A stretch of 64,000 nucleotides of DNA, taken from JBNKHG01 sp050290225 (GTDB taxonomy: Bacteria > Pseudomonadota > Gammaproteobacteria > Pseudomonadales > Cellvibrionaceae). Both the position numbers and the translations under genes were made by a program. Location of the stretch: the NCBI GenBank assembly GCA_050290225.1, contig JBNKHG010000056.1, forward strand, positions 146,632 to 210,631. The letters are read 5' to 3'. Every line of letters begins with the position of its first letter. Position 1 is the first letter of the stretch. Below the pieces are notes generated by a model. That model did not search any database. It saw nothing but the letters and a program-made list of their open reading frames with translations, and was not told where the DNA came from. Shown here piece after piece: positions 7,980-17,544 of the stretch.

Positions 7980-10109
7980 TTAATCAGCGGCGTTTTCGTC
8001 ACCGGCATCCGCTTCCACCACCGGACTTTCGTCGCGCTGAGCCTCTTTGATAGACAGCTTGATACGTCCACGCTGATCCACGTCCAGGCACTTCACACGC
8101 ACCATCTGACCCTCTTCCAGGTAATCGCTAACGGCGTTGACGCGCTCGTCGGCAATCTGGGAAATATGTACAAGGCCATCCTTTCCAGGCAGGAAGTTTA
8201 CAAAGGCTCCGAAGTCGACAATGCGTACCACTTTACCTTCGTAGATCTCACCAATCTCCGCCTCGGCAGTGATACTGGCGATACGATCCAGTGCCGCCTG
8301 CAGGGCTTCGGAGTCATCGCTGTAGATCTTAACAGTGCCGTCGTCATCGATATCCACGGAGGCACCGGTCTCTTCAGTGATAGCGCGAATAGTGGCGCCG
8401 CCCTTGCCGATAATGTCACGGATCTTGTCGGGATGAACCTTCAGTGTTTCGAAACGCGGAGCATTGTCGCTGACTTCGTCACGTCCCTTGTCGATCACCT
8501 TGTTCATTTCGCCAAGGATATGCAGTCGCGCGGCCAGGGCCTGCTCCAGGGCGATCTCCATGATCTCCTCGGTGATGCCCTCAATCTTGATGTCCATCTG
8601 CAAGGCGGTGATACCGCTGGCGGTACCGGCGACTTTAAAGTCCATATCGCCCAGGTGATCCTCATCACCCAGGATATCGGTCAGGACGGCAAAACCGTCC
8701 TCTTCCTTCACCAGACCCATGGCAATACCGGCAACGGGCGCCTTCAGGGGCACACCGGCATCCATCATGGCAAGGCTCGAACCACACACCGAGGCCATGG
8801 AGCTGGAACCGTTGGACTCGGTGATTTCGCTGACCACACGCATAGTGTAGGGAAATGTCTCGTCATTGGGCAGTACTGCGGCGACACCACGGCGCGCCAG
8901 GCGACCGTGGCCGATTTCACGGCGGCCGGTACCACCCATGCGCCCTGCTTCACCCACCGAGTAGGGGGGGAAGTTATAGTGCAGCATAAAGGGATCTTTG
9001 CGTTCGCCTTCGAGGGCATCGATCAACTGGGCGTCACGGGCGTTACCCAGGGTGGCAACCACCAGGGCCTGGGTCTCACCGCGGGTGAACAGTGCTGAGC
9101 CGTGTGCCTTGGGCAAAACCCCCACTTCAACATCGATCGCACGTACAGTTTTATTGTCGCGACCGTCGATCCGGGGCTCGCCGGCCACCACGCGGGTACG
9201 GACGATTTTTTTCTCCAGCTTGCCAAACGCCTGTTTGATCTCATCGTCGGAGATATCGTCAACCGCTAACTGCTCCACCGCCTGGCTGCGCAGTTCGCTG
9301 AGGCGAGTGTAGCGCTCGGCCTTGTCGATAATTCGATAGGCATCGCCTATGGCGGCCTCAAAACTGCTGGCCACAGCCGCTTTCAGCGCTTCGTTTTCCG
9401 ATGCCGGCTGCCAGTCCCAGGCAGGCTTGCCGGCGTCTTTGGCCAGCTCTTCACAGGCCTGGACCACAGCCTGCATTTCCTGATGGGCGAACAGTACCGC
9501 ACCCAACATAATGTCTTCCGGCAGCTCATTGGCCTCAGACTCAACCATCAACACGGCGTCCCGGGTACCGGCAACCACCATGTCCAACTCGGAGGCTTTG
9601 GTGGCGGCAAAGTCGGGATTCAACAGGTATCCGTCCTGCTGGGTGTAACCAACACGGGCGGCGCCAATTGGGCCGCTAAAGGGAATACCGGACACAGCCA
9701 GGGCGGCAGAAGTACCGATCATGGCGGCAATATCCGGATCGTTCTTTTTGTCAGTGGACATGACCGTACAGATCACCTGGACTTCATTCATAAAGCCATT
9801 GGGAAACAACGGGCGAATCGGGCGGTCGATCAGGCGCGAGGTCAGGGTTTCCTTCTCGCTTGGACGACCTTCACGCTTAAAAAAGCCCCCGGGGATCTTA
9901 CCGGCGGCGTAGGCCTTTTCCTGGTAGTGGACGGACAGGGGGAAAAAGTCCTGCCCCTCTTTAGTCTCTTTAGCGCCTACTACAGTTACCAGAACACATG
10001 TCTGGCCCATGGTCACCATTACCGCACCGGTAGCCTGACGGGCAATGCGACCGGTCTCCAGGGTGACAGTCTGATCACCGTACTGAAAGGTTTTAATTAC
10101 AGGATTCAC
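7980..10109 (-). CDS. pnp: Polynucleotide phosphorylase
   Basis: 3'-5' phosphorolytic exoribonuclease, typically a degradosome member. It has 709 residues: two RNase PH-like domains separated by an all-helical linker, a KH domain (DIIGKGGATIRAI near 560) and an S1 domain (EGKVVRIVDFGAFVNFLPG) followed by a short acidic tail. The start is GTG with AGGA 9 bp upstream. It is last in the rimP-nusA-infB-rbfA-truB-rpsO-pnp series. Confidence 0.97.
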   Translation of the reverse strand: MNPVIKTFQYGDQTVTLETGRIARQATGAVMVTMGQTCVLVTVVGAKETKEGQDFFPLSVHYQEKAYAAGKIPGGFFKREGRPSEKETLTSRLIDRPIRPLFPNGFMNEVQVICTVMSTDKKNDPDIAAMIGTSAALAVSGIPFSGPIGAARVGYTQQDGYLLNPDFAATKASELDMVVAGTRDAVLMVESEANELPEDIMLGAVLFAHQEMQAVVQACEELAKDAGKPAWDWQPASENEALKAAVASSFEAAIGDAYRIIDKAERYTRLSELRSQAVEQLAVDDISDDEIKQAFGKLEKKIVRTRVVAGEPRIDGRDNKTVRAIDVEVGVLPKAHGSALFTRGETQALVVATLGNARDAQLIDALEGERKDPFMLHYNFPPYSVGEAGRMGGTGRREIGHGRLARRGVAAVLPNDETFPYTMRVVSEITESNGSSSMASVCGSSLAMMDAGVPLKAPVAGIAMGLVKEEDGFAVLTDILGDEDHLGDMDFKVAGTASGITALQMDIKIEGITEEIMEIALEQALAARLHILGEMNKVIDKGRDEVSDNAPRFETLKVHPDKIRDIIGKGGATIRAITEETGASVDIDDDGTVKIYSDDSEALQAALDRIASITAEAEIGEIYEGKVVRIVDFGAFVNFLPGKDGLVHISQIADERVNAVSDYLEEGQMVRVKCLDVDQRGRIKLSIKEAQRDESPVVEADAGDENAAD

Positions 10110-10436
10110 AATATTATCCTTTTCTCTTCTCTACTGTTTAACGTCGTACATTTCAGCAAATAACTGTTTCGCCCATCTCATTGGGCCTCCGGCACTTTCT
10201 TGTCAATAACCTTTAAAAGCACCGGCTATTACGCAGCGGTGTGCGACACAACTGCTGATAGCGAGGAGTCCGGAGACGCCTCGCTGTCCGTAATTCATAA
10301 CCGCCTGGTCTGCGACATTGCCGCTCCACGAAGCACATGTGATACCCATGCGCCTGCGGCATACAGCCGCCCCGGGACGACGGCAGTGCCGATAAAGCAT
10401 AAGCATTTATCAGCGTTGACATCCGTATCGATAAAA
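10110..10436 (-). promoter_or_regulatory. pnp leader region with a strong stem-loop
   Basis: 327 bp without a gene between the rpsO terminator and pnp. It holds a hairpin at 10260-10285 (AGCGAGG and CCTCGCT arms with an inner GTC/GAC stem and four-base loop) and a TTGACA on the minus strand at 10199-10204 region that could be a -35 element, though no convincing -10 follows. In E. coli the pnp leader contains an RNase III-cleaved stem-loop used for autoregulation. The same role is inferred here. Confidence 0.45.
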
Positions 10437-10471
10437 TAAAAAAAGAGCCCGCACAAAGCGGGCACTTTTTA
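10437..10471 (-). terminator. rpsO terminator
   Basis: On the minus strand GCCCGC-TTTGT-GCGGGC (10447-10463) followed by a run of T (A tract at 10437-10444 on the + strand). It starts directly after the rpsO stop. In relatives this terminator is leaky, letting rpsO transcripts enter pnp. Confidence 0.88.
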
Positions 10472-10741
10472 TTAGCGGCGCAGACCCAGTCGCTGGATCA
10501 GAGCTGCATAACGGTTTACATCCTTGCCTTTCAGGTAGTCCAGCAGCTTGCGACGCTGGTTTACCATGCGGATCAAACCGCGGCGAGAGTGGTGATCTTG
10601 CTTGTGGTCCGCAAAATGGCCCTGCAACTTGTTGATGTTGTGGGTCAACAACGCTACCTGAACCTCAGGAGAACCAGTATCACCTTCTGCTTGTTGATAC
10701 TCTTTTACGATTTCAGCTTTTTCAGCAGCACTCAGTGCCAT
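10472..10741 (-). CDS. rpsO: 30S ribosomal protein S15
   Basis: Binds 16S rRNA in the 30S platform. The chosen ATG gives 89 residues beginning MALSAAEKAEIV, the standard S15 length. A second ATG two codons upstream (10747) sits only 3 bp from the GAGGT ribosome site, whereas the chosen one is about 9 bp from it. The conserved GDTGSPEVQVALLT and DHHSRRGL segments are present. Confidence 0.97.
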   Translation of the reverse strand: MALSAAEKAEIVKEYQQAEGDTGSPEVQVALLTHNINKLQGHFADHKQDHHSRRGLIRMVNQRRKLLDYLKGKDVNRYAALIQRLGLRR

Positions 10742-10840
10742 AGTCATTACCTCATTAATATGCGATTAATCGATCCAGCCAGGCCCGTGCATATTTACAG
10801 ACCGGCTAGTTATCAGTCGCCAATCACTGGTGATTAGCAA

Positions 10841-11791
10841 CTAATTCTTTGCAATCAGTCGTTTAGGTGCCACCCTGCCATCATCGGTAATCTGGCCAAC
10901 ACCCAAAAATTCATCGTCTTCGCCTGTTTTTTCGGCAAAGACTCGCACCATATCACCTTCGTCCCCGGCGCGATAGACCTGGCCGTCCATTACCGGGTTT
11001 CCCTGACTAAAGTAGTAGGCGGTAGCCGCCGGCAAATTCAGGCTGGCCAGCTGTCGCACCGGGGCATCCACCGGCAACAGATGGTGATCCAGGGTTTCTG
11101 CGCGGTCATCACCCCGCTCCACTTCCAGCGCTTCCAGGGTAACGGCCTCAGTATCACTAAACTCGCCAGCACCGGTGCGATGCAGGGCAATCACATGGGC
11201 ACCGCATCCGAGATTGTGGCCAAGATCCTCGGCAATGGTACGCACATAGGTACCCTTGCTGCAGTGAATTTCCACCTCCGCTTCGGCCGCGGGTCCGGGA
11301 CGGAAGTCCAGAAGCCGGATATCGAACACGGTAACCTTGCGTGCCTCACGCTCCACCTGTTTGCCCTCGCGGGCCAATTTGTAGAGGGGCTGCCCCTGGT
11401 ACTTGAGGGCGGAATACATGGACGGCACCTGTTCAATCTCTCCACGAAAGGCTTCCAACCCATCCTCCACCTGTTCGCGAGTCAGGATATCGGTGGGAAT
11501 CTCGGTCAGCAATTCGCCGTCAGCATCGCCAGTGGTTGTCGTCACACCAAAACGAAAAGTACTGCGGTAGCGCTTGTCCGCGTCCAGCAAAAACTGGGAA
11601 AACTTGGTGGCCTCTCCAAAACATAGCGGCAGAACGCCGGTCGCCAGTGGATCCAGGGCACCAGTATGTCCCGCTTTGGCGGCAAACAGCAGGCGCTTGA
11701 CCTTCTGCAACGCATCGTTGGAGGTCATTCCCGCCGGCTTATTCAACAACAGCACCCCGTCAATGGGGCGGCCGCGACGCTTACGTGCCAC
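10841..11791 (-). CDS. truB: tRNA pseudouridine(55) synthase
   Basis: Makes pseudouridine 55 in the T loop of tRNAs. It has 316 residues, with catalytic Asp D47 in GHTGALDPLATGVLP, the CSKGTYVRT motif and a C-terminal PUA-like region. The stop of rbfA and start of truB are separated by only 3 bp, consistent with one transcript. Confidence 0.96.
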   Translation of the reverse strand: MARKRRGRPIDGVLLLNKPAGMTSNDALQKVKRLLFAAKAGHTGALDPLATGVLPLCFGEATKFSQFLLDADKRYRSTFRFGVTTTTGDADGELLTEIPTDILTREQVEDGLEAFRGEIEQVPSMYSALKYQGQPLYKLAREGKQVEREARKVTVFDIRLLDFRPGPAAEAEVEIHCSKGTYVRTIAEDLGHNLGCGAHVIALHRTGAGEFSDTEAVTLEALEVERGDDRAETLDHHLLPVDAPVRQLASLNLPAATAYYFSQGNPVMDGQVYRAGDEGDMVRVFAEKTGEDDEFLGVGQITDDGRVAPKRLIAKN

Positions 11792-11794
11792 CTT

Positions 11795-12271
11795 TTATCC
11801 CTCGCTTCCCTGCTCACTGTCTGCGCTGGTTTCGTCCTGGTCCCTTTCTTTTAAAGCGTGATTGTCTTTTAAAGCGTGATTGTCTTTTAACGCGTGATTG
11901 TCTTTTAAAGCGCGATCGGCCGCCACCGCCTTGTCGATCAAGCTGGACAGTCGCTGTCCGCGAATCGCTGTCTTGTCGTAGACAAACTGCAGCCGCGGCG
12001 TGGTACGCATATCCAGCTCTTTTGCCAGCAAGGACCGCAGGTAACCGGCGGCTTTATTCAACGCGGCTGTAGCCGCCTCAGCCTCTTCATCGCTGTCCCG
12101 ATCAACGAAGGTACAGAATACCTTGGCGTAGGCCATATCGCGGGTGACGGTGACATCATTGATATTCACCATCCCCACTCTCGGGTCTCCGACTTCAAAC
12201 TGGATCAACTGCGCAACGATGCGCTGGATGGCATCGGCAACGCGATCAGCGCGGCTAAACTCTCGGGCCAT
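11795..12271 (-). CDS. rbfA: Ribosome-binding factor A with repeat-extended C terminus
   Basis: 30S maturation factor. It has 158 residues, compared with the usual ~115-135. The first ~120 are normal (REFSRADRVADAIQRIVAQLI, AYAKVFCT, LRSLLAKELDMRTTPRLQFVYD). The excess is a hydrophilic tail containing ALKDNH three times and a partial fourth, encoded by 18-bp tandem DNA repeats, then an acidic Ser/Glu end. The core is intact, so function is expected to be normal. Confidence 0.94.
   Translation of the reverse strand: MAREFSRADRVADAIQRIVAQLIQFEVGDPRVGMVNINDVTVTRDMAYAKVFCTFVDRDSDEEAEAATAALNKAAGYLRSLLAKELDMRTTPRLQFVYDKTAIRGQRLSSLIDKAVAADRALKDNHALKDNHALKDNHALKERDQDETSADSEQGSEG
11848..11919 (-). 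repeat. In-frame 18-bp tandem repeat inside rbfA
   Basis: About four head-to-tail copies of an 18-bp unit (CTTTTAAAGCGTGATTGT on the + strand) at 11848, 11866, 11884 and 11902. The first two are identical, the third has one change and the fourth is diverging. The unit is six codons, so copy number can vary without shifting the frame. Confidence 0.92.
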
Positions 12272-12290
12272 AATCTCGGTTACCGCCGCC

Positions 12291-14966
12291 TTAGAGCTCG
12301 CGCGCCACTTCTTTCACGTCGAAGACCTCGATCTGATCACCGACCTTCACGTCATAGTCCTTCACGCCAATACCACACTCCATGCCGTTACGAACTTCGT
12401 TGACATCGTCCTTAAAGCGACGCAGGGACTCCAGTTCACCCTCGAAGATCACAACGTTGTCGCGCAGGACACGGATGGGCTTGTTCCGGTAGACGTTGCC
12501 CTCGACAACCATACAGCCGGCCACCTGGCCAAACTTCGGAGATCGGAAAACTTCGCGCACGTCGGCGATACCAACGATTTCCTCCACCCGCTCGGGCTCG
12601 AGCATGCCGGATAGGGCACCTTTCACCTCGTCCAACAGCTGGTAAATAATGCTGTAGTAGCGGATCTCCACAGCCTCGGCTTCTGCCACGCGACGGGTGG
12701 CGGCATCGGCACGGACGTTAAAGCCGATGACAATAGCGCCGGAGGTCAGGGCCAGATTGACATCGTTTTCGGTAATACCACCGACACCACTGGAAATAAC
12801 ATTAACCTGTACCTCATCGGTACCGATATCGGACAGAGCCGACTGGATGGCTTCCAGCGAGCCGCGCACATCGGCCTTGAGCACCACGGGCAGGATCTTC
12901 TTCTGATCTTCACCCATACCGGCAAACATGTTCTCCAACTTGGCGGCCTGCTGACGTTGCTGGCGCTCTTGGCGCTCCTTCTCAGTGCGCAGCTCTGCAA
13001 TTTCACGAGCTTTACGCTCATCAGCGACCACGGCAAACTCGTCGCCGGCATTGGGTGCCGAGTCCAGCCCCAGCAGCTCTACCGGGGTAGAGGGACCGGC
13101 TTCTTTAACCTGCTGACCCAGTTCATTGGTCATGGCACGAACCCGTCCCATACTCTGACCGGCCAGCATAATATCGCCACGCTTGAGGGTACCGCTTTGA
13201 ACCAGCACCGTGGCCACCGTACCGCGGCCCTTATCGACGCGGGATTCCACCACCACGCCACGAGCAGGCACATCCACAGCGGCAGTCAGCTCCTGCATTT
13301 CCGCCTGCAGGGACACGGCTTCAAGCAGCTCGTCGATACCCTGGCCAGTATGAGCCGAGACCTCGACAAACTGGGTGTCGCCACCCCAGTCTTCGGGAAT
13401 GACATCCTTGGCGGCCAGCTCGTTCTTGACCCGATCGGGATCGGCACTTTCCTTGTCACACTTGTTGATGGCCACCACCAGCGGCACACCGGCGGCGCGG
13501 GAGTGCAGCACCGCCTCTTCGGTCTGGGGCATGACGCCGTCATCGGCGGCCACAACCAGAATTACCACGTCGGTACACTGGGCACCGCGGGCGCGCATTG
13601 CGGTAAAGGCCGCGTGGCCCGGGGTATCCAGGAAGGTGATCTCTCCCTGACCGGTTTTCACCCGATAGGCGCCGATATGCTGGGTAATGCCCCCGGCTTC
13701 GCCGGCGGCCACCTTGGCCTTGCGGATATAATCGAGCAGCGAGGTTTTACCGTGGTCGACGTGACCCATGACAGTAACCACAGGCGCACGCGGCTTCTGA
13801 TCGCCCTCCACCTGCAATGACTGTTCAAACTCCTCTTCGACAGCGTTTTCACTGACCAGCTTGAAGGTGTGTCCCATCTCCTCGATCACCAGCTGCGCAG
13901 TCTCCTGGTCGATGGGCTGGTTAATACTGACCATCTCACCCATTTTCATCAGGCGCTTGATAACTTCACCGGCCTTGACGTTCATCTGCTGAGCGAGATC
14001 GGAGACAACGATGGTTTCACCCAGTTGAACTTCGTGCACAATTTTTCCTGTCGGTTTTTTAAAACCGTGCTTGTTGTTGAGTTTGATGGACTTGCGCGGC
14101 ATCTTGCGACGCTGGAGCGAAGCCTCATCTTCATCGAGATCTTCGAGTTCCTCGACTGCAGCCAGCAAATCCACCTTGCTGGATTTCTTGGGCCCAGCGC
14201 CCTTCTTGGCGGGCTTGCCAGATTTTTTGCGAGCTTCCTCTTCTTCCTCTACAGACACAGGCTCGGGATGGCGCTCTTTCTTCTTGCCGTGCTTGCCTTT
14301 TTCTTCCTCGGCCTTCTGCGCCAGCGCTTCGGCTTCTGCCAGCTTTTGGGCCTTGTCCTGCTCCGCGCGCTTGGCGTCAGCCTCCGCACGCTGTTTGGCG
14401 GCGACTTCCGCCTGGCGACGCTCTTCTTCCTCTGCAGCCTTGCGACGCTTCATGGCGGCCTGACGCAGCACTTCGGCATCATCCACACGCGAGGTCGACT
14501 CTGCAGGTGCAGATTCCTCAGCAGCCTGCTTTTGAGCCGCTTCCAACTCGGCCTGTGCGGCCGCTTCCGCCGCCTTGGCCTCTTCCGCCGCCTTCGCAGC
14601 TGCGGCCTTGGCCTCTTCTGCCGCCTTGGCTTCAACTTCGGCTTCGGCGGCGGCCTTCAACTCTGCCGGATCGCGTTTGACGTATGTGCGCTTCTTGCGC
14701 ACTTCAACATTTACCGTCTTGCGCGCGCTGCCGCTGCCGGTTTTCAACGTGGTAGTCGTTTTGCGTTTGAGCGTAATTTTCCTCGGCGCAGCCGTGTCTT
14801 CCCCATGACTTGTTTTCAAAAAAGCCAGCAGGGTCTGCTTCTCGTCGTCAGAAACCAGCTCGTTTTCCGATGCGTGAGCCAGACCGGCATCCTTCATTTG
14901 CTTCAGCAAGCGCTCTACTGAGGCACCTACTGATTTGGCGAGTTCGCTTACAGTTACTTCAGCCAT
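12291..14966 (-). CDS. infB: Translation initiation factor IF-2
   Basis: GTPase that brings initiator tRNA to the 30S subunit. It has 891 residues: an N-terminal IF2-N domain, a long Ala/Glu/Lys-rich low-complexity linker (about 100-290), a G domain with GHVDHGKTSLLD, DTPGHAAF and NKCD, then domains II-IV. ATG start. nusA lies 13 bp upstream and rbfA 19 bp downstream. The charged linker explains the long antisense open frames here. Confidence 0.97.
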   Translation of the reverse strand: MAEVTVSELAKSVGASVERLLKQMKDAGLAHASENELVSDDEKQTLLAFLKTSHGEDTAAPRKITLKRKTTTTLKTGSGSARKTVNVEVRKKRTYVKRDPAELKAAAEAEVEAKAAEEAKAAAAKAAEEAKAAEAAAQAELEAAQKQAAEESAPAESTSRVDDAEVLRQAAMKRRKAAEEEERRQAEVAAKQRAEADAKRAEQDKAQKLAEAEALAQKAEEEKGKHGKKKERHPEPVSVEEEEEARKKSGKPAKKGAGPKKSSKVDLLAAVEELEDLDEDEASLQRRKMPRKSIKLNNKHGFKKPTGKIVHEVQLGETIVVSDLAQQMNVKAGEVIKRLMKMGEMVSINQPIDQETAQLVIEEMGHTFKLVSENAVEEEFEQSLQVEGDQKPRAPVVTVMGHVDHGKTSLLDYIRKAKVAAGEAGGITQHIGAYRVKTGQGEITFLDTPGHAAFTAMRARGAQCTDVVILVVAADDGVMPQTEEAVLHSRAAGVPLVVAINKCDKESADPDRVKNELAAKDVIPEDWGGDTQFVEVSAHTGQGIDELLEAVSLQAEMQELTAAVDVPARGVVVESRVDKGRGTVATVLVQSGTLKRGDIMLAGQSMGRVRAMTNELGQQVKEAGPSTPVELLGLDSAPNAGDEFAVVADERKAREIAELRTEKERQERQQRQQAAKLENMFAGMGEDQKKILPVVLKADVRGSLEAIQSALSDIGTDEVQVNVISSGVGGITENDVNLALTSGAIVIGFNVRADAATRRVAEAEAVEIRYYSIIYQLLDEVKGALSGMLEPERVEEIVGIADVREVFRSPKFGQVAGCMVVEGNVYRNKPIRVLRDNVVIFEGELESLRRFKDDVNEVRNGMECGIGVKDYDVKVGDQIEVFDVKEVAREL

Positions 14967-14979
14967 TCTTAATCCTCAG

Positions 14980-16485
14980 TTATTGATCGCCAGCCTCTTG
15001 CTCGTCAGCAAACCAGGGCTCACGCGCTTTCATGATCAACGCTGCGGCTCGCTCTTCATCGACGTCATCGATATCCAGCAAGTCATCTACAGCTTGTTCC
15101 GCCAAGTCTTCCATGGTCACGACACCTCGGCTGGCCAGGAGGAAGGCGAGGTGCTTGTCCATGCCTTCCATATGCAATAAATCATCAGCTGGCTCAGTGT
15201 TTTCCAGCTCCTCCTCCGACGCCAGCGCCTGGGTCAGCAGGGCATCCTTGGCGCGAGCACGCAATTCCTCTGCGATCTCTTCGTCAAAACCCTCGATCTC
15301 CAGCATCTCTTCAAGCGGCACATATGCCACTTCCTCCAGGGAGGTAAAGCCTTCATCGACCAGCACCTCGGCCACATCCTCATCCACATCCAGGGCCTGC
15401 ATAAAGACTTCCAGGTAGTTACTGGTTTCTTGCTTTTGCTTATCCTGCCACTCTTCGATGCTCATGACGTTGACATCCCAACCGGTCAGCTCACAAGCCA
15501 GGCGCACATTCTGGCCGCCACGACCGATGGCCATGGCCAGGTTATCCTCAGCCACTGCCACATCCATGGAACCGGCATCCTCATCAACGACGATGGACTC
15601 AATTTCAGCGGGTGACATGGCATTAATGACAAATTGAGCCGGGTTGTCATCCCAGAGCACGATATCCACGCGCTCATTGCCAAGTTCGTTGGATACCGCC
15701 TGAACGCGCGAGCCTCGCATACCGACACAGGCGCCTACCGGATCAATACGGCCATCGTTAGTGAAAACCGCAATCTTGGCCCGTGACCCCGGATCGCGGG
15801 CAGCGCCCTTGATTTCTATGACTTCTTCGGAAATTTCCGGCACTTCGATCTTGAACAATTCAATCAGCATTTCCGGGCAGGAGCGGCTCAAATACAACTG
15901 CGGACCGCGCACTTCCGGACGCACCTCCAGCAACAGGGCCCGTACCCGGTCTCCCATGCGAAAAACTTCGCGCCCTACCAGTTGATCACGCGGCAGCAGG
16001 CCTTCAGCGTTATTACCCAGATCAACAATAATATTGTCGCGGGTCACTTTCTTAACAGTGCCGCTCATCAGCTCACCGACCCGATCGCGATACTCTTCCA
16101 CCACCTGGGCGCGTTCAGCTTCGCGCACCTTCTGCACAATCACCTGCTTTGCAGTTTGGGCGGCAATACGACCAAACTCTACATTCTCGACCTGCTCCTG
16201 GTAGACATCACCCACCTTCAGGGACGGATCCTTTTCGGCCGCCTCTTCGGTAGTAAATTCTGTGCCCAGGGCGGCAACTACGTCGTCATCGACCACGGTC
16301 CAGCGACGGAAAGTCTCGTACTCGCCACTAGAGCGATCGATCACTACGTCGATATCGGATTCCTCTTCGTAGCGCTTTTTCGTCGCAGTAGCCAACGCCA
16401 GTTCGATGGCCTCGAAGATAATCTCTTTATCAACGCCTTTCTCGTTGGAAACCGCATCGGCCACCAGCAAAATTTCTTTGTTCAT
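14980..16485 (-). CDS. nusA: Transcription termination/antitermination factor NusA
   Basis: RNA polymerase-associated elongation factor. It has 501 residues: N-terminal polymerase-binding domain, S1 domain (about 135-200), KH1 and KH2 (including AIGRGGQNVRLA) and two C-terminal acidic helix-hairpin repeats around 370-430 and 445-490, as in E. coli. It lies in the rimP-nusA-infB order. Confidence 0.97.
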   Translation of the reverse strand: MNKEILLVADAVSNEKGVDKEIIFEAIELALATATKKRYEEESDIDVVIDRSSGEYETFRRWTVVDDDVVAALGTEFTTEEAAEKDPSLKVGDVYQEQVENVEFGRIAAQTAKQVIVQKVREAERAQVVEEYRDRVGELMSGTVKKVTRDNIIVDLGNNAEGLLPRDQLVGREVFRMGDRVRALLLEVRPEVRGPQLYLSRSCPEMLIELFKIEVPEISEEVIEIKGAARDPGSRAKIAVFTNDGRIDPVGACVGMRGSRVQAVSNELGNERVDIVLWDDNPAQFVINAMSPAEIESIVVDEDAGSMDVAVAEDNLAMAIGRGGQNVRLACELTGWDVNVMSIEEWQDKQKQETSNYLEVFMQALDVDEDVAEVLVDEGFTSLEEVAYVPLEEMLEIEGFDEEIAEELRARAKDALLTQALASEEELENTEPADDLLHMEGMDKHLAFLLASRGVVTMEDLAEQAVDDLLDIDDVDEERAAALIMKAREPWFADEQEAGDQ

Positions 16486-16579
16486 ACGTTTGCCTCGTTG
16501 AACTCCTGCTACTTTTTGCTCGCGCTACCTAACAGCGCCAGGTCATAAACATTCAATATGTGCCACTAAAACGACCGCC

Positions 16580-17035
16580 CTAAAAACGCGGAACAATGTT
16601 AGCCTTGTCGATCGATTCGATGGGCAGTAAATACTCTTCGTTATCAACCGCCACCAACACGTCCTGACCCTCGACACCGGTCAATACACCTGAAAATTTG
16701 CGCCGCCCCTCAAAGGGAACCCGCAGTCGCACATTCACCCGTTCGCCGATATACCGTTCAAACTGTTCGAGGGTATAGAGCGGGCGATCCACACCGGGCG
16801 ATGACACTTCAAGGGTGTACTCGCCGGCGATGGGATCCTCCACATCCAACACACTACCGACCTGGCGACTGACTTTCTCGCACTCTTCGAGCCCGATGCC
16901 GGACTCGCTGTCGATATAGATACGCAACGTCGAGTGCTTGCCCTGTGAGAAATATTCAATTCCCCAGAGTTCGCAGTCCAGCGCCTCTACCACCGGCTTG
17001 ATCAGGTCTCGCAATTGATCGTGTTTGGATGCCAT
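16580..17035 (-). CDS. rimP: Ribosome maturation factor RimP
   Basis: Needed for 30S assembly. It has 151 residues from the ATG at 17035. A TTG one codon upstream is also possible, and no strong ribosome site separates the two. Family motifs LWGIEY, LRIYIDSESGI, VEDPIAGEYTLEVSSPGVDRPL are present. It is the first protein gene after the initiator tRNA, as metY-rimP-nusA in E. coli. Confidence 0.95.
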   Translation of the reverse strand: MASKHDQLRDLIKPVVEALDCELWGIEYFSQGKHSTLRIYIDSESGIGLEECEKVSRQVGSVLDVEDPIAGEYTLEVSSPGVDRPLYTLEQFERYIGERVNVRLRVPFEGRRKFSGVLTGVEGQDVLVAVDNEEYLLPIESIDKANIVPRF

Positions 17036-17069
17036 CAATTGATATCCGCTTGATACAATTCAAAAAACA

Positions 17070-17098
17070 CAAACAAAAAATGGGCCCTAGGCCCATTT
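17070..17098 (-). terminator. Terminator-like hairpin in the rimP leader
   Basis: Perfect inverted repeat AAATGGGCC / GGCCCATTT (17078-17098) with a 3-base loop, followed on the minus strand by TTTTTTGTTTG. It lies only about 35 bp upstream of the rimP start, so it would act as a partial terminator or attenuator for the rimP-nusA-infB genes. NusA autoregulation at such sites is known in E. coli; its operation here is inferred. Confidence 0.6.
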
Positions 17099-17151
17099 CC
17101 CTACAATAACCGCAGGCCTCTGCGGCTTGTCTACGCGCTGCAAAACGCATA

Positions 17152-17181
17152 CGAAAAAGCCCCTAAAAAGGGGCTTTTTCG
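17152..17181. terminator. Terminator after tRNA-fMet
   Basis: CGAAAAAGCCCC-TAAAAA-GGGGCTTTTTCG, a strong symmetric stem with T tract on the minus strand, about 130 bp downstream of the tRNA-fMet gene. Confidence 0.88.
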
Positions 17182-17313
17182 ACTGCACCAGACCCGGTGC
17201 GAGAAATTGGTAGCAAGGACAAGAGAACTTTTGACCTTTGCCCGGCACTGCCGGCCTGATGTGGAAAGTGGCTCATCAGACACTCACTTCCACAGGGTAC
17301 CTCTTTCAGAATT

Positions 17314-17390
<77 letters not shown>

Positions 17391-17432
17391 TCATCGACTC
17401 TGTGAGGCCTGTATCCTCAACAGAGGCCGTGC

Positions 17433-17461
17433 ATTATAGGGATCGGACCCCGGGTGGTCAA
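17433..17461 (-). promoter_or_regulatory. Sigma-70 promoter of tRNA-fMet
   Basis: On the minus strand TTGACC (17456-17461), a 17-bp spacer, and TATAAT (17433-17438), followed by a GC-rich discriminator GCACGG. Near-consensus, with a predicted start around 17426, about 36 bp before the tRNA. A GC-rich discriminator is typical of stable-RNA promoters under stringent control. Confidence 0.85.
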
Positions 17462-17544
17462 GGCCTGAATCGGGTTAATTTTATTTTTAATTTCAGTCAC
17501 TTGCGAGACAGAATTAACGCACCCGAAAAAAGAAAAAACCGACA

